Shown: positions 1 through 5,368 of the stretch, piece after piece | Layout of the letters: each line of letters begins with the position of its first letter | How positions within the stretch are numbered: position 1 is the first letter of the stretch | Origin: Cloacimonetes bacterium TCS60 | GTDB taxonomy: Bacteria; Cloacimonadota; Cloacimonadia; JGIOTU-2 | Assembly (NCBI GenBank): GCA_001577135.1 | Contig: LSCK01000051.1 | Coordinates: 1 to 5,368 of the forward strand | Direction: 5' to 3' | Length of the DNA stretch: 5,368 nt | Notes under the pieces: generated by a model | The model's input: the letters and a program-made list of their open reading frames with translations, nothing else | Told to the model about the DNA's origin: nothing | Database searches by the model: none | Made by a program: the position numbers and the translations under genes

Positions 1-696
1 AAAGATAGAATTTATAATTCAGATGATACCGAGGCAATTCAAACCGGTAATTATCTCATCTTGTATGTCCTGGATCATTCGCTGCGCATGTTACACCCGG
101 TCATGCCCTTTATCACAGAAGAGATCTGGCAACGTCTGCAAGATTTCTATCCCGAACCACTTGCTAATTCTATTTTGTTATCACCATTTACTACCCCTCA
201 GGAAAAATTTAAATTTTCTACAGCTGCGCATAAAATGGACCTTGTTTTTGAGGCGATTGTTGGAATTCGAGCCATGCGAAAGGATATGAATGTACCACCT
301 GGAACAAAAATTGATATTCATATTAAATCTATAAATGGATTTGACAGACACAATCTGCAGGATAACCGAAACTATGTAAAACTGATGGCAGATGTAGCTG
401 AAATTTATATTGGAGATGATGTAGTAAAACCTGCTAAATCTACTGCAAGTGTGGTTGGAAACAACGAAATTTTCATGCCTTTGGAAGGTATTATTGATAT
501 TGAAGCTGAGAGAAATAGATTAGTTAAAAAGCTAGATAAATTAGAGAACATCATGACAGGATGTAAGCAAAAATTAAATAATGAACAATTTCTGAATAGA
601 GCTCCTGCTGAAATAGTTGAGAAAGAAAAAGAGAAAAAGCAAGACCTGGCCTCAACTATAGAAATTTTAAAAGCAAATATAGCATTTCTGGAATAA
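1..696 (+). CDS. valS: Valyl-tRNA synthetase, C-terminal part (5' end outside window)
   Basis: Cytoplasmic class I aminoacyl-tRNA synthetase that charges tRNA-Val with valine. Only the last 231 residues are present; the reading frame is open from base 1, and the catalytic Rossmann fold and editing domain lie upstream of the window. What remains is the helical anticodon-binding domain, with LHPVMPFITEEIWQRL (window residues 31-46) and IRAMRKDMNVPPG (89-101), both typical of ValS. The ValS-specific C-terminal coiled-coil arm follows at about residues 165-231, starting at DIEAERNRL and containing FLNRAPAEIVEKEKEK (197-212). This arm separates ValS from IleS and LeuS and contacts the tRNA in known structures. 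The stop is TAA at 694-696. No terminator is seen before the promoter-like TTGACA 5 bases downstream. Codon and residue use match the neighbouring genes. Identity is secure. Confidence 0.96.
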   Translation, partial: KDRIYNSDDTEAIQTGNYLILYVLDHSLRMLHPVMPFITEEIWQRLQDFYPEPLANSILLSPFTTPQEKFKFSTAAHKMDLVFEAIVGIRAMRKDMNVPPGTKIDIHIKSINGFDRHNLQDNRNYVKLMADVAEIYIGDDVVKPAKSTASVVGNNEIFMPLEGIIDIEAERNRLVKKLDKLENIMTGCKQKLNNEQFLNRAPAEIVEKEKEKKQDLASTIEILKANIAFLE

Positions 697-701
697 TTGT
701 T

Positions 702-729
702 TTGACAAATAGTAAAATTACAGTATTTT
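702..729 (+). promoter_or_regulatory. Sigma70-like promoter for tRNA-Leu and probably tig-clpP-clpX
   Basis: A perfect -35 hexamer TTGACA (702-707) is followed after 16 bases by TATTTT (724-729), a 4/6 match to TATAAT that keeps TA at the first two positions and T at the last. Transcription would start near base 736, about five bases before the mature tRNA-Leu 5' end, a short leader common for tRNA genes. The element begins 5 bases after the valS stop. An alternative -10, TATTCT at 729-734, would need a 21-base spacer and is less likely. That this promoter also drives the downstream protein genes is inference from the short tRNA-tig gap and the lack of a visible terminator. Confidence 0.6.
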
Positions 730-740
730 ATTCTAAAAGT

Positions 741-826
741 GCGAAAGTGGCGGAATGGCAGACGCGCTGGATTTAGGATCCAGTAGGATCTTTCCTGTAG
801 GGGTTCGAATCCCCTCTTTCGCACCA
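741..826 (+). tRNA. tRNA-Leu, anticodon UAG, CCA encoded
   Basis: A complete class II tRNA cloverleaf. Acceptor stem GCGAAAG (741-747) pairs fully with CTTTCGC (816-822), followed by discriminator A823, as expected for leucine, and an encoded CCA (824-826). The D stem is GCG/CGC (750-752 with 763-765), and the D loop holds the conserved GG (757-758). The anticodon stem CTGGA/TCCAG (767-771 with 779-783) encloses loop TTTAGGA, giving anticodon TAG at 774-776, which reads CUA and, by wobble, other CUN codons. The long variable arm (784-798) forms AGGA/TCCT, the class II hallmark. The T arm is AGGGG/CCCCT around TTCGAAT (799-815). The gene sits 26 bases before tig, so the tRNA is probably excised from the 5' end of a transcript that continues into tig. 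Confidence 0.98.
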
Positions 827-852
827 TAATCTAAAATTAATAGAGGTTATTA

Positions 853-2139
853 ATGGAACAAAAATTAGAAGAAGCAAGTCAATGTAAAAGGAAACTAGAA
901 TTGATCATTCCCCAGGACCAGGCAAAGGATGATTATTATTCTATCGTAAAAAAATATCGAAAGCACGTTAATATAGATGGCTTTCGTAAAGGGAAAGCTC
1001 CCCTGTCTACTATTGAAAATTTACTAAAAGATAAATTGAAAGTCGGCTTTATTGAAGAATTTGCTCCTAAATATTATAAAAAAGCTATAAATAACTTAGA
1101 GGAAAAGGATGTGATGCCGGTCAATAAAGGTCAATTGGTTGATTATGATTGGGTTGAAGGAAATGACCTTATTTTGAATTTCATGTTTGAAGTTGCTCCT
1201 GATATCACCTTAGATGAGTATAAAAATTTTGAGGTTGAATACGAACCAATAGCTGTTACAGATGAAATGGTCGATCAAAAATTGGAAGCGCTGCAAGAAC
1301 AATATTCTACTAATAGTGAAAAAGATGATGCTATTCAAGCAGGTGACCAAGTATATTACACTATCACAAAATTAAATGGCAAAGAGGTTAACAAAAAAGA
1401 GGAAAATGGTTATAAAGTAGGACAAAATAAATTTGGCGAAAAATTCGATAATGATTTGATCGGTGCTAAAAAGAACGATACCATTGCATCAGAACTTCAA
1501 TTCAAAACAGAAGACAAGGATGGAAACAAACCTCAGAAATCGATTCAAATCCAGATTAATAGTGTTAAAGAGATTGAAGAACCCGCGCTCGATGATGAAT
1601 TTGCTAAGGATGTGGGTGAATATGAGAACCTGGCAGAGCTCAAACAAGATTTAAAAAAAGAACTTGCAGAGGATTTGGATGAGAAAAATGAAAGCACCAA
1701 GCATGCTACTGTGCTACAGGCAATTATTAAAAAAAATCCCTTTGAAGTTCCGGCATCTTTGGTAGAAAATTATGTAAATAGTATGGTAAAACAATCCGGT
1801 CAGTCTGATAAATTGGGCGAGCAAGAGATGGAACAATTCAAAAATATGTATCGATCTTATGCGGAAAAAGAGATTCAAACCTACTACGTAATGGAAGCAT
1901 TAAGAGAGCTCGAAGATGTTGAAGTGAGCCCGGAAGAAGTTACTGCACAAATTAAACGGGATGCTAAAAGTGTTCATATGGATGTGGAGAAATATGAAAA
2001 GATGTATGGTAAAAACATTGACAAAGAGAAAATCAAAATAAAAATACAAGACAAAAAAATATTAGATAAAATTTCTGAAACTATTAAATTCAAGAAACCC
2101 AAAAAAGAGAAAAAATCTAAAGATAAGAAAAAGGAATAA
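853..2139 (+). CDS. tig: Trigger factor, ribosome-associated chaperone with degenerate PPIase domain
   Basis: ATP-independent chaperone that docks at the ribosome exit tunnel and shields nascent chains. It has 428 residues, close to E. coli's 432. The N-terminal ribosome-binding domain (about 1-115) carries the signature GFRKGKAP at 43-50, so F44-R45-K46 fall exactly at the E. coli contact positions. The middle region (about 160-240) is where the FKBP-type prolyl isomerase domain should be, but it is poorly conserved: TITKLNG replaces the DFTG-type strand, NKFGEKFD replaces the GxxIPGFE-type segment, and the FPEEY-type segment is absent, so isomerase activity is doubtful. The C-terminal chaperone domain starts near DDEFAKDVGEYENL (247-260) and includes NPFEVPASLVENYV (295-308). 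A Lys-rich tail fills 411-428. The ATG at 853 has GAGG (843-846) six bases upstream. clpP follows after 9 bases. Confidence 0.96.
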   Translation: MEQKLEEASQCKRKLELIIPQDQAKDDYYSIVKKYRKHVNIDGFRKGKAPLSTIENLLKDKLKVGFIEEFAPKYYKKAINNLEEKDVMPVNKGQLVDYDWVEGNDLILNFMFEVAPDITLDEYKNFEVEYEPIAVTDEMVDQKLEALQEQYSTNSEKDDAIQAGDQVYYTITKLNGKEVNKKEENGYKVGQNKFGEKFDNDLIGAKKNDTIASELQFKTEDKDGNKPQKSIQIQINSVKEIEEPALDDEFAKDVGEYENLAELKQDLKKELAEDLDEKNESTKHATVLQAIIKKNPFEVPASLVENYVNSMVKQSGQSDKLGEQEMEQFKNMYRSYAEKEIQTYYVMEALRELEDVEVSPEEVTAQIKRDAKSVHMDVEKYEKMYGKNIDKEKIKIKIQDKKILDKISETIKFKKPKKEKKSKDKKKE

Positions 2140-2148
2140 GAGGAAAAT

Positions 2149-2733
2149 ATGGCTTTAATCCCAATGGTTATTGAACATTCAGGTAAAGCTGAACGTGCTT
2201 ATGATATCTATTCCCGCTTGTTAAAAGACAGAATAGTTTTTGTTGGTCCGGTTATTAATGACCAATTTGCAAATACAGTTATTGCTCAATTGTTGCACCT
2301 CGAAGCAGATAGTCCCAAAAAGGATATATACATGTATATTAATTCTCCGGGTGGTTCTGTTACTTCAGGGCTCGCTGTGTATGATACAATGCAATACATA
2401 AAACCTGATGTGCAAACAATTTGTACAGGACAGGCTTCCAGTATGGGAGCAGTTTTACTCACTGCAGGAGCAGAAGGTAAGCGGTCTGCATTGCCCAATT
2501 CACGCATTATGATCCACCAACCAATGGGTGGTATAAAAGGGCAAGCAGCAGATATCGAAATTCATGCCAAAGAAATTAGCAAAATAAAGAATAAGTTAAA
2601 TCAAATTTTACATAAGCATACTAAACAACCAATTGATAAAATAGAAAAAGATACTGATCGCAATTATTTCATGGATGCTAAAGAAGCCAAACAATATGGT
2701 ATCATTGATGAGGTAATTGAAAAAAGGAAGTAA
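2149..2733 (+). CDS. clpP: ATP-dependent Clp protease proteolytic subunit with Asn in place of the triad Asp
   Basis: Forms the two-ring tetradecameric peptidase chamber that degrades proteins unfolded by ClpX (or ClpA/ClpC). It has 194 residues. The sequence begins M-ALIPMVIE, matching the mature E. coli N-terminus, so there is no propeptide. It aligns without gaps to E. coli ClpP from there (as recalled) to the catalytic region. The oxyanion region is SPGGS (66-70), the nucleophile is S98 in GQASSMGA, and the triad His is H123 in MIHQP. The third triad position, Asp in TDRD-type motifs, is N172 here (DTDRNYF, codon AAT 2662-2664). The D170-R171 pair of the inter-ring handle is kept. The ClpX-docking pocket keeps Y61, Y63, Y83, I91, L115 and I190, but T93 and S113 replace hydrophobic residues. 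AAGAGG (2138-2143) is the ribosome binding site, overlapping the tig stop. Confidence 0.97.
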   Translation: MALIPMVIEHSGKAERAYDIYSRLLKDRIVFVGPVINDQFANTVIAQLLHLEADSPKKDIYMYINSPGGSVTSGLAVYDTMQYIKPDVQTICTGQASSMGAVLLTAGAEGKRSALPNSRIMIHQPMGGIKGQAADIEIHAKEISKIKNKLNQILHKHTKQPIDKIEKDTDRNYFMDAKEAKQYGIIDEVIEKRK

Positions 2734-2736
2734 TTT

Positions 2737-3990
2737 ATGGAAAAAGAGAAATGTTCATTCTGTGGTAAACCAAATACAGAAGTTGGAAAATTAATCAAGG
2801 GAGTTGACGGTAATATTTGTCAGAATTGTGTTAAAATGTGTCATACAATTCTTGATAAGGATAAGGAAAAGACCTTTGACGAAAATTTTGTCCTGCCTAC
2901 TCCTAGTGAAATTAAAGATTTCTTGGATCAATATGTAATCAGCCAAAGTGAAGCAAAAAAAGCTATTTCCGTAGCTGTATATAATCATTATAAGCGAATT
3001 TTTAAACATCACCTTGTAAAAGATGTTGAACTTGAAAAGAGTAATATTCTCATGCTGGGTCCTACAGGTACAGGTAAAACACTTATCGCACAAACACTAG
3101 CCAGATACATGAAAGTTCCTTTTGCCATAGCTGATGCTACTACTTTAACAGAAGCTGGATATGTAGGTGAGGATGTTGAGAATATTTTGGTCCGACTGTT
3201 GCAATCCGCAGATTATGACGTAGAAAAGGCTCAACGCGGAATTATATATATTGATGAAATTGATAAAATTGCTCGTAAATCAGAAACGCCCTCCATTACC
3301 AGAGATGTGTCAGGTGAAGGAGTGCAGCAAGCTTTCCTGAAAATTTTGGAAGGCGATAAAGTTAATGTTCCGCCTAAAGGTGGACGTAAACATCCGCACC
3401 AAGAATTCATTGAAGTCGATACAACAAATATCTTGTTCATAGTGGGTGGAGCTTTTAATAATTTAGAAAAAATTATCGAAAGACGAATAGTAAGGAAAAC
3501 TGTTGGCTTTGGTTCGGATTTGATCGGAGATGCAGAAACAAAGCGAAGTGAAATTCTGGCAAAAGTCGAACCACAGGATTTGATCAAATTTGGTTTAATA
3601 CCCGAATTGGTAGGCAGAATTCCAGTGCAGACCACTTTACATGAGTTGGAAGAAGAAGCTCTAGTCTCAATATTAACTGAACCCAAAAATTCTCTTGTGA
3701 AGCAGTATAAAGCACTATTTGAGATCGAAGATGTGGGACTGGAATTTGAGCAAAAGGCGTTAAAAGTGATAGCTAAAGTTGCCATAAAGCGAGGAGCTGG
3801 TGCGCGTGGATTGCGCTCAATCCTTGAATCAATTATGAATGATATTATGTTTCACCTTCCGGATAAATTGGATGTTGAGAAATGCACCATTACCAAAAAA
3901 GTTATTACAGAATCTGAAAAGCCAAAATATATCCTGTCTAAACCAAAAACTAAATCCCACAAAAAGGATGACAAAGAACAACTAGCCTAA
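2737..3990 (+). CDS. clpX: ATP-dependent Clp protease unfoldase subunit ClpX
   Basis: AAA+ hexameric unfoldase that recognises degradation tags, threads substrates through its pore and delivers them to ClpP. It has 417 residues, near the usual 415-425. The N-terminal zinc-binding domain has C6, C9, C28 and C31. Next come Walker A GPTGTGKT (108-115), pore-1 loop GYVG (141-144), Walker B with D173-E174 in IIYIDEIDK, the pore-2 region [18 protein letters not shown] (180-197) and an RKH loop (217-219). The arginine finger is R294 in [11 protein letters not shown], and sensor 2 is GARGLR with R357. The ClpP-docking tripeptide is VGF (256-258), a variant of E. coli IGF. All catalytic motifs are intact, so the protein looks fully functional. 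The ribosome binding site AAGGAAG (2724-2730) lies inside the clpP 3' end. TAA (3988-3990) is followed at once by a second TAA. Confidence 0.98.
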   Translation: MEKEKCSFCGKPNTEVGKLIKGVDGNICQNCVKMCHTILDKDKEKTFDENFVLPTPSEIKDFLDQYVISQSEAKKAISVAVYNHYKRIFKHHLVKDVELEKSNILMLGPTGTGKTLIAQTLARYMKVPFAIADATTLTEAGYVGEDVENILVRLLQSADYDVEKAQRGIIYIDEIDKIARKSETPSITRDVSGEGVQQAFLKILEGDKVNVPPKGGRKHPHQEFIEVDTTNILFIVGGAFNNLEKIIERRIVRKTVGFGSDLIGDAETKRSEILAKVEPQDLIKFGLIPELVGRIPVQTTLHELEEEALVSILTEPKNSLVKQYKALFEIEDVGLEFEQKALKVIAKVAIKRGAGARGLRSILESIMNDIMFHLPDKLDVEKCTITKKVITESEKPKYILSKPKTKSHKKDDKEQLA

Positions 3991-4027
3991 TAATGGCAAA
4001 ATTCTGATCTCGATATATTTCTCATTT

Positions 4028-4040
4028 AACTTGACATAAA
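4028..4040 (+). repeat. 13-base repeat AACTTGACATAAA, copy 1 (before tRNA-Asn)
   Basis: Identical to 4186-4198 on the other side of tRNA-Asn and contains a perfect TTGACA (4031-4036). This copy lies 35 bases before the tRNA 5' end. As a -35 box it lacks a good -10 at 16-18 bases, where the sequence is an A run. TATTCT (4062-4067), 8 bases before the tRNA, is a plausible -10, but the spacer would be 25 bases. The repeat is certain; promoter function is only a guess. Confidence 0.5.
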
Positions 4041-4075
4041 TTAGCGGCTTTTCAAAAAAAGTATTCTACTAAGGT

Positions 4076-4150
4076 TCCACAGTAGCTCAGTGGTAGAGCA
4101 GGTGGCTGTTAACCACTTTGTCGGGGGTTCAAGTCCCTCCTGTGGAGCCA
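4076..4150 (+). tRNA. tRNA-Asn, anticodon GUU, CCA encoded
   Basis: A complete class I cloverleaf. Acceptor stem TCCACAG (4076-4082) pairs fully with CTGTGGA (4140-4146), followed by discriminator G4147, the usual base for asparagine tRNA, and an encoded CCA (4148-4150). The D stem is GCTC/GAGC (4085-4088 with 4096-4099), with GG in the loop. The anticodon stem GGTGG/CCACT (one G-U pair) encloses loop CTGTTAA, with anticodon GTT at 4108-4110 reading AAC and AAU. The variable loop is five bases (4118-4122). The T arm is GGGGG/CCCTC around TTCAAGT (4123-4139). The gene stands alone between clpX (85-base gap) and pyrG (139-base gap). Confidence 0.98.
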
Positions 4151-4185
4151 TTATTTATTTATCAAGATAAAATTTTACTACCTGA

Positions 4186-4198
4186 AACTTGACATAAA
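4186..4198 (+). repeat. 13-base repeat AACTTGACATAAA, copy 2 (pyrG leader)
   Basis: Perfect copy of 4028-4040. TTGACA is at 4189-4194. A perfect TATAAT occurs at 4201-4206, but only 6 bases after TTGACA, too close for both to belong to one sigma70 promoter. With a 16-17 base spacer the -10 would be TCAAAT or CAAATT (4211-4217), both weak. This is the likeliest place for a pyrG promoter in the 139-base gap, but which hexamers are used cannot be settled from sequence. Confidence 0.45.
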
Positions 4199-4230
4199 GA
4201 TATAATTATTTCAAATTTAAATCCAACATC

Positions 4231-4281
4231 ATGGAAGAACTAACAGGATTTAAGAACACATCAATCAGCAGGAATAAGTAG
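4231..4281 (+). other. Possible 16-codon leader ORF upstream of pyrG
   Basis: ATG (4231) opens a 16-codon frame, MEELTGFKNTSISRNK, ending at TAG (4279-4281), 8 bases before the TTG start of pyrG and in another frame. Its stop overlaps the bases likely to serve as the pyrG ribosome binding site. No Shine-Dalgarno sequence precedes this ATG (the upstream bases are AAATCCAACATC), and the peptide shows no recognisable motif or run of regulatory codons. It may be chance, or a leader coupling translation to pyrG. I do not recognise it. Confidence 0.15.
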
Positions 4282-4292
4282 AGTATATCTTG
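4279..4292 (+). promoter_or_regulatory. Weak ribosome binding site and TTG start of pyrG
   Basis: TAGAG (4279-4283) is a short match to the anti-SD complement, with 6 bases before TTG (4290-4292). The pyrG frame is closed upstream by TAA at 4275-4277, and no ATG or GTG lies between that stop and the conserved YIFITGG segment. TTG is therefore the only standard start codon available. It also gives an N-terminus equal in length to E. coli PyrG, placing K18, D72 and E140 at the E. coli positions. Confidence 0.7.
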
Positions 4293-5368
4293 AAAACAAA
4301 GTATATCTTTATTACAGGAGGAGTAGTATCTTCGCTTGGCAAAGGTATAGCCGCAGCCTCTATAGGGTATCTCCTGAAAGATATTGGATATGAGGTTTCA
4401 ATACAGAAATATGATCCCTATCTAAATGTGGACCCAGGAACAATGAATCCATTTCAGCATGGAGAGGTATTTGTTACTGATGATGGAGCAGAAACTGATT
4501 TAGATCTTGGTCACTACGAAAGGTTTCTGGATAAATCCCTAACGCAAAAATCAAATACAACAGCTGGTATTGTTTACGAAGCTGTGATAAATAATGAAAG
4601 AGATGGGAAATTTCTTGGTAAAACAGTACAAACTATTCCTCATATTACTAATGAGATAAAACAACGTTTTACACAGCTTGACCAGGAATCAGATATAGTT
4701 ATCATTGAAGTTGGTGGAACAGTAGGGGATATTGAAAGTTTGCCTTTTCTGGAAGCGATTCGACAATTTATGCTACATCGTCCACGCAATCAAACTCTTT
4801 CAATTCATCTAACCCTTGTCCCATATATTAATGCAGCCGGAGAATCAAAAACAAAACCTACTCAACACAGTGTAATTAAATTACGAGAAATCGGAATCCA
4901 GCCCGATATGCTCATCTGTAGAAGTTCGCGAGATTTGAATAAAAGTATAATTTCCAAAATTTCTCTGTTCACTAATGTTTCTAAATCAAATGTAATTGTT
5001 GGAAAGGACTCTCCCTCTATCTATGAAATTCCTATTAATTTTGAAAAACAGGATATTTCAAGTAAGATATGTAAACACTTCAATATTAACTACAGACCAA
5101 TTGATTTTACAGATCTGTCCTCCTATGTCAGAAAATCGAAATATATTCAAAACTCAGTAACAATTGCCATCTGCGGAAAATATGTAAAGCATCAAGATGC
5201 CTACAAGAGTATTGTGGAGAGTTTGAGTCACGCTGGTATAAATAATTCCTATCAGGTGGAGATAAAATTTATTTCAACCGAATCAATCATGCAGAAGGAA
5301 AATCAGGCTAAAGAGATAAAGAAAAAATTACATGAAGTTGATGCTGTTTTAATTCCTGGTGGTTTCGG
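4290..5368 (+). CDS. pyrG: CTP synthase, N-terminal two thirds (3' end outside window)
   Basis: Catalyses ATP- and glutamine-dependent amination of UTP to CTP, the last step of pyrimidine nucleotide synthesis. 359 codons are visible, without a stop, of a protein usually near 540 residues. The synthetase (amidoligase) domain spans about 1-268, with the ATP-binding GGVVSSLGKG (10-19, K18), QKYDPYLNVDPGTM (39-52), HGEVFVTDDGAETDLDLGHY (57-76, Mg ligand D72), E140 in IIEVGGTVGDIES (138-150), and the UTP/CTP-binding segment GESKTKPTQHS (184-194). The glutamine amidotransferase domain starts near SVTIAICGKYVK (289-300). The window ends within the oxyanion-loop motif IPGGF(G), so the catalytic Cys, His and Glu are not visible. 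VGKDSPSIYEIPI (237-249) is the usual interface motif with small changes. The start codon is TTG. The gene probably has its own promoter downstream of tRNA-Asn. Identity is secure. Confidence 0.97.
   Translation, partial: MKTKYIFITGGVVSSLGKGIAAASIGYLLKDIGYEVSIQKYDPYLNVDPGTMNPFQHGEVFVTDDGAETDLDLGHYERFLDKSLTQKSNTTAGIVYEAVINNERDGKFLGKTVQTIPHITNEIKQRFTQLDQESDIVIIEVGGTVGDIESLPFLEAIRQFMLHRPRNQTLSIHLTLVPYINAAGESKTKPTQHSVIKLREIGIQPDMLICRSSRDLNKSIISKISLFTNVSKSNVIVGKDSPSIYEIPINFEKQDISSKICKHFNINYRPIDFTDLSSYVRKSKYIQNSVTIAICGKYVKHQDAYKSIVESLSHAGINNSYQVEIKFISTESIMQKENQAKEIKKKLHEVDAVLIPGGF

Noticed and set aside
23..289. An 88-codon + strand frame inside valS
   Set aside because: It overlaps conserved ValS sequence in another frame, and its Cys-, Ser- and Leu-rich translation resembles no family I know.
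405..827. A 140-codon open frame on the - strand across the valS end and tRNA-Leu
   Set aside because: It is antisense to a well-conserved valS arm and reads through a tRNA gene. It has no recognisable motif and is a shadow.
3231..3785. A 184-codon open frame on the - strand inside clpX
   Set aside because: It is antisense to conserved ClpX AAA+ sequence. Its Ser- and Thr-rich, low-information translation is typical of a shadow frame.
853..3990. Possibility that tig-clpP-clpX belongs to a defence or mobile system
   Set aside because: Gene order, motifs and composition are those of the standard housekeeping cluster, with no transposase, integrase, toxin or direct-repeat boundary nearby.
3991..4075. 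The clpX to tRNA-Asn gap searched for a terminator or small gene
   Set aside because: No GC-rich hairpin with a T-run and no plausible ORF was found. Only the TTGACA repeat and an A-run stand out.
4158..4171. TTTATC-AA-GATAAA inverted repeat after tRNA-Asn as a terminator
   Set aside because: The stem has one G-C pair and only a two-base loop, and the following T tract is only four bases. It is too weak to call a terminator in AT-rich DNA.
4189..4206. TTGACA followed by TATAAT as a single strong promoter
   Set aside because: The spacer is 6 bases, while sigma70 needs about 15-19. The two hexamers cannot work together.

Overview
This window is a piece of an ordinary bacterial chromosome from an AT-rich organism. 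All genes lie on the + strand and are tightly packed. From left to right: the 3' end of valS (valyl-tRNA synthetase), a tRNA-Leu(UAG) gene, tig (trigger factor), clpP, clpX, a tRNA-Asn(GUU) gene, and the first two thirds of pyrG (CTP synthase), which runs off the right edge. No stretch of 300 bases lacks a gene. The largest gap is 139 bases, between tRNA-Asn and pyrG. I see no mobile element, CRISPR array or sign of recent transfer.

The core is a protein quality-control cluster. Trigger factor meets nascent chains at the ribosome exit tunnel. ClpX unfolds tagged or damaged proteins and feeds them into the ClpP chamber. The spacers are 9 bases (tig-clpP) and 3 bases (clpP-clpX), so the three are almost certainly co-transcribed. 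A sigma70-like promoter (TTGACA, 16-base spacer, TATTTT) lies just after valS. It is placed to start transcription a few bases before tRNA-Leu and could continue into tig 26 bases further on, because no terminator is visible there.

The host cannot be named from the sequence alone. AT richness, Lys-rich proteins, CCA-encoded tRNAs and a trigger factor with a degenerate prolyl-isomerase domain fit the Bacteroidetes/Cloacimonadota/Marinimicrobia (FCB) side of the tree better than Proteobacteria, but this is a weak inference.

The most notable feature is in ClpP. The catalytic Ser and His are in place, but the residue aligned with the third triad member is Asn (N172, codon AAT at 2662-2664) instead of Asp. 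Secondary points are the eroded isomerase domain of trigger factor, a Ser in the ClpX-docking pocket of ClpP, a TTG start for pyrG preceded by a possible 16-codon leader ORF, and a 13-base repeat containing TTGACA on both sides of tRNA-Asn. I found no evidence of a wholly new system.
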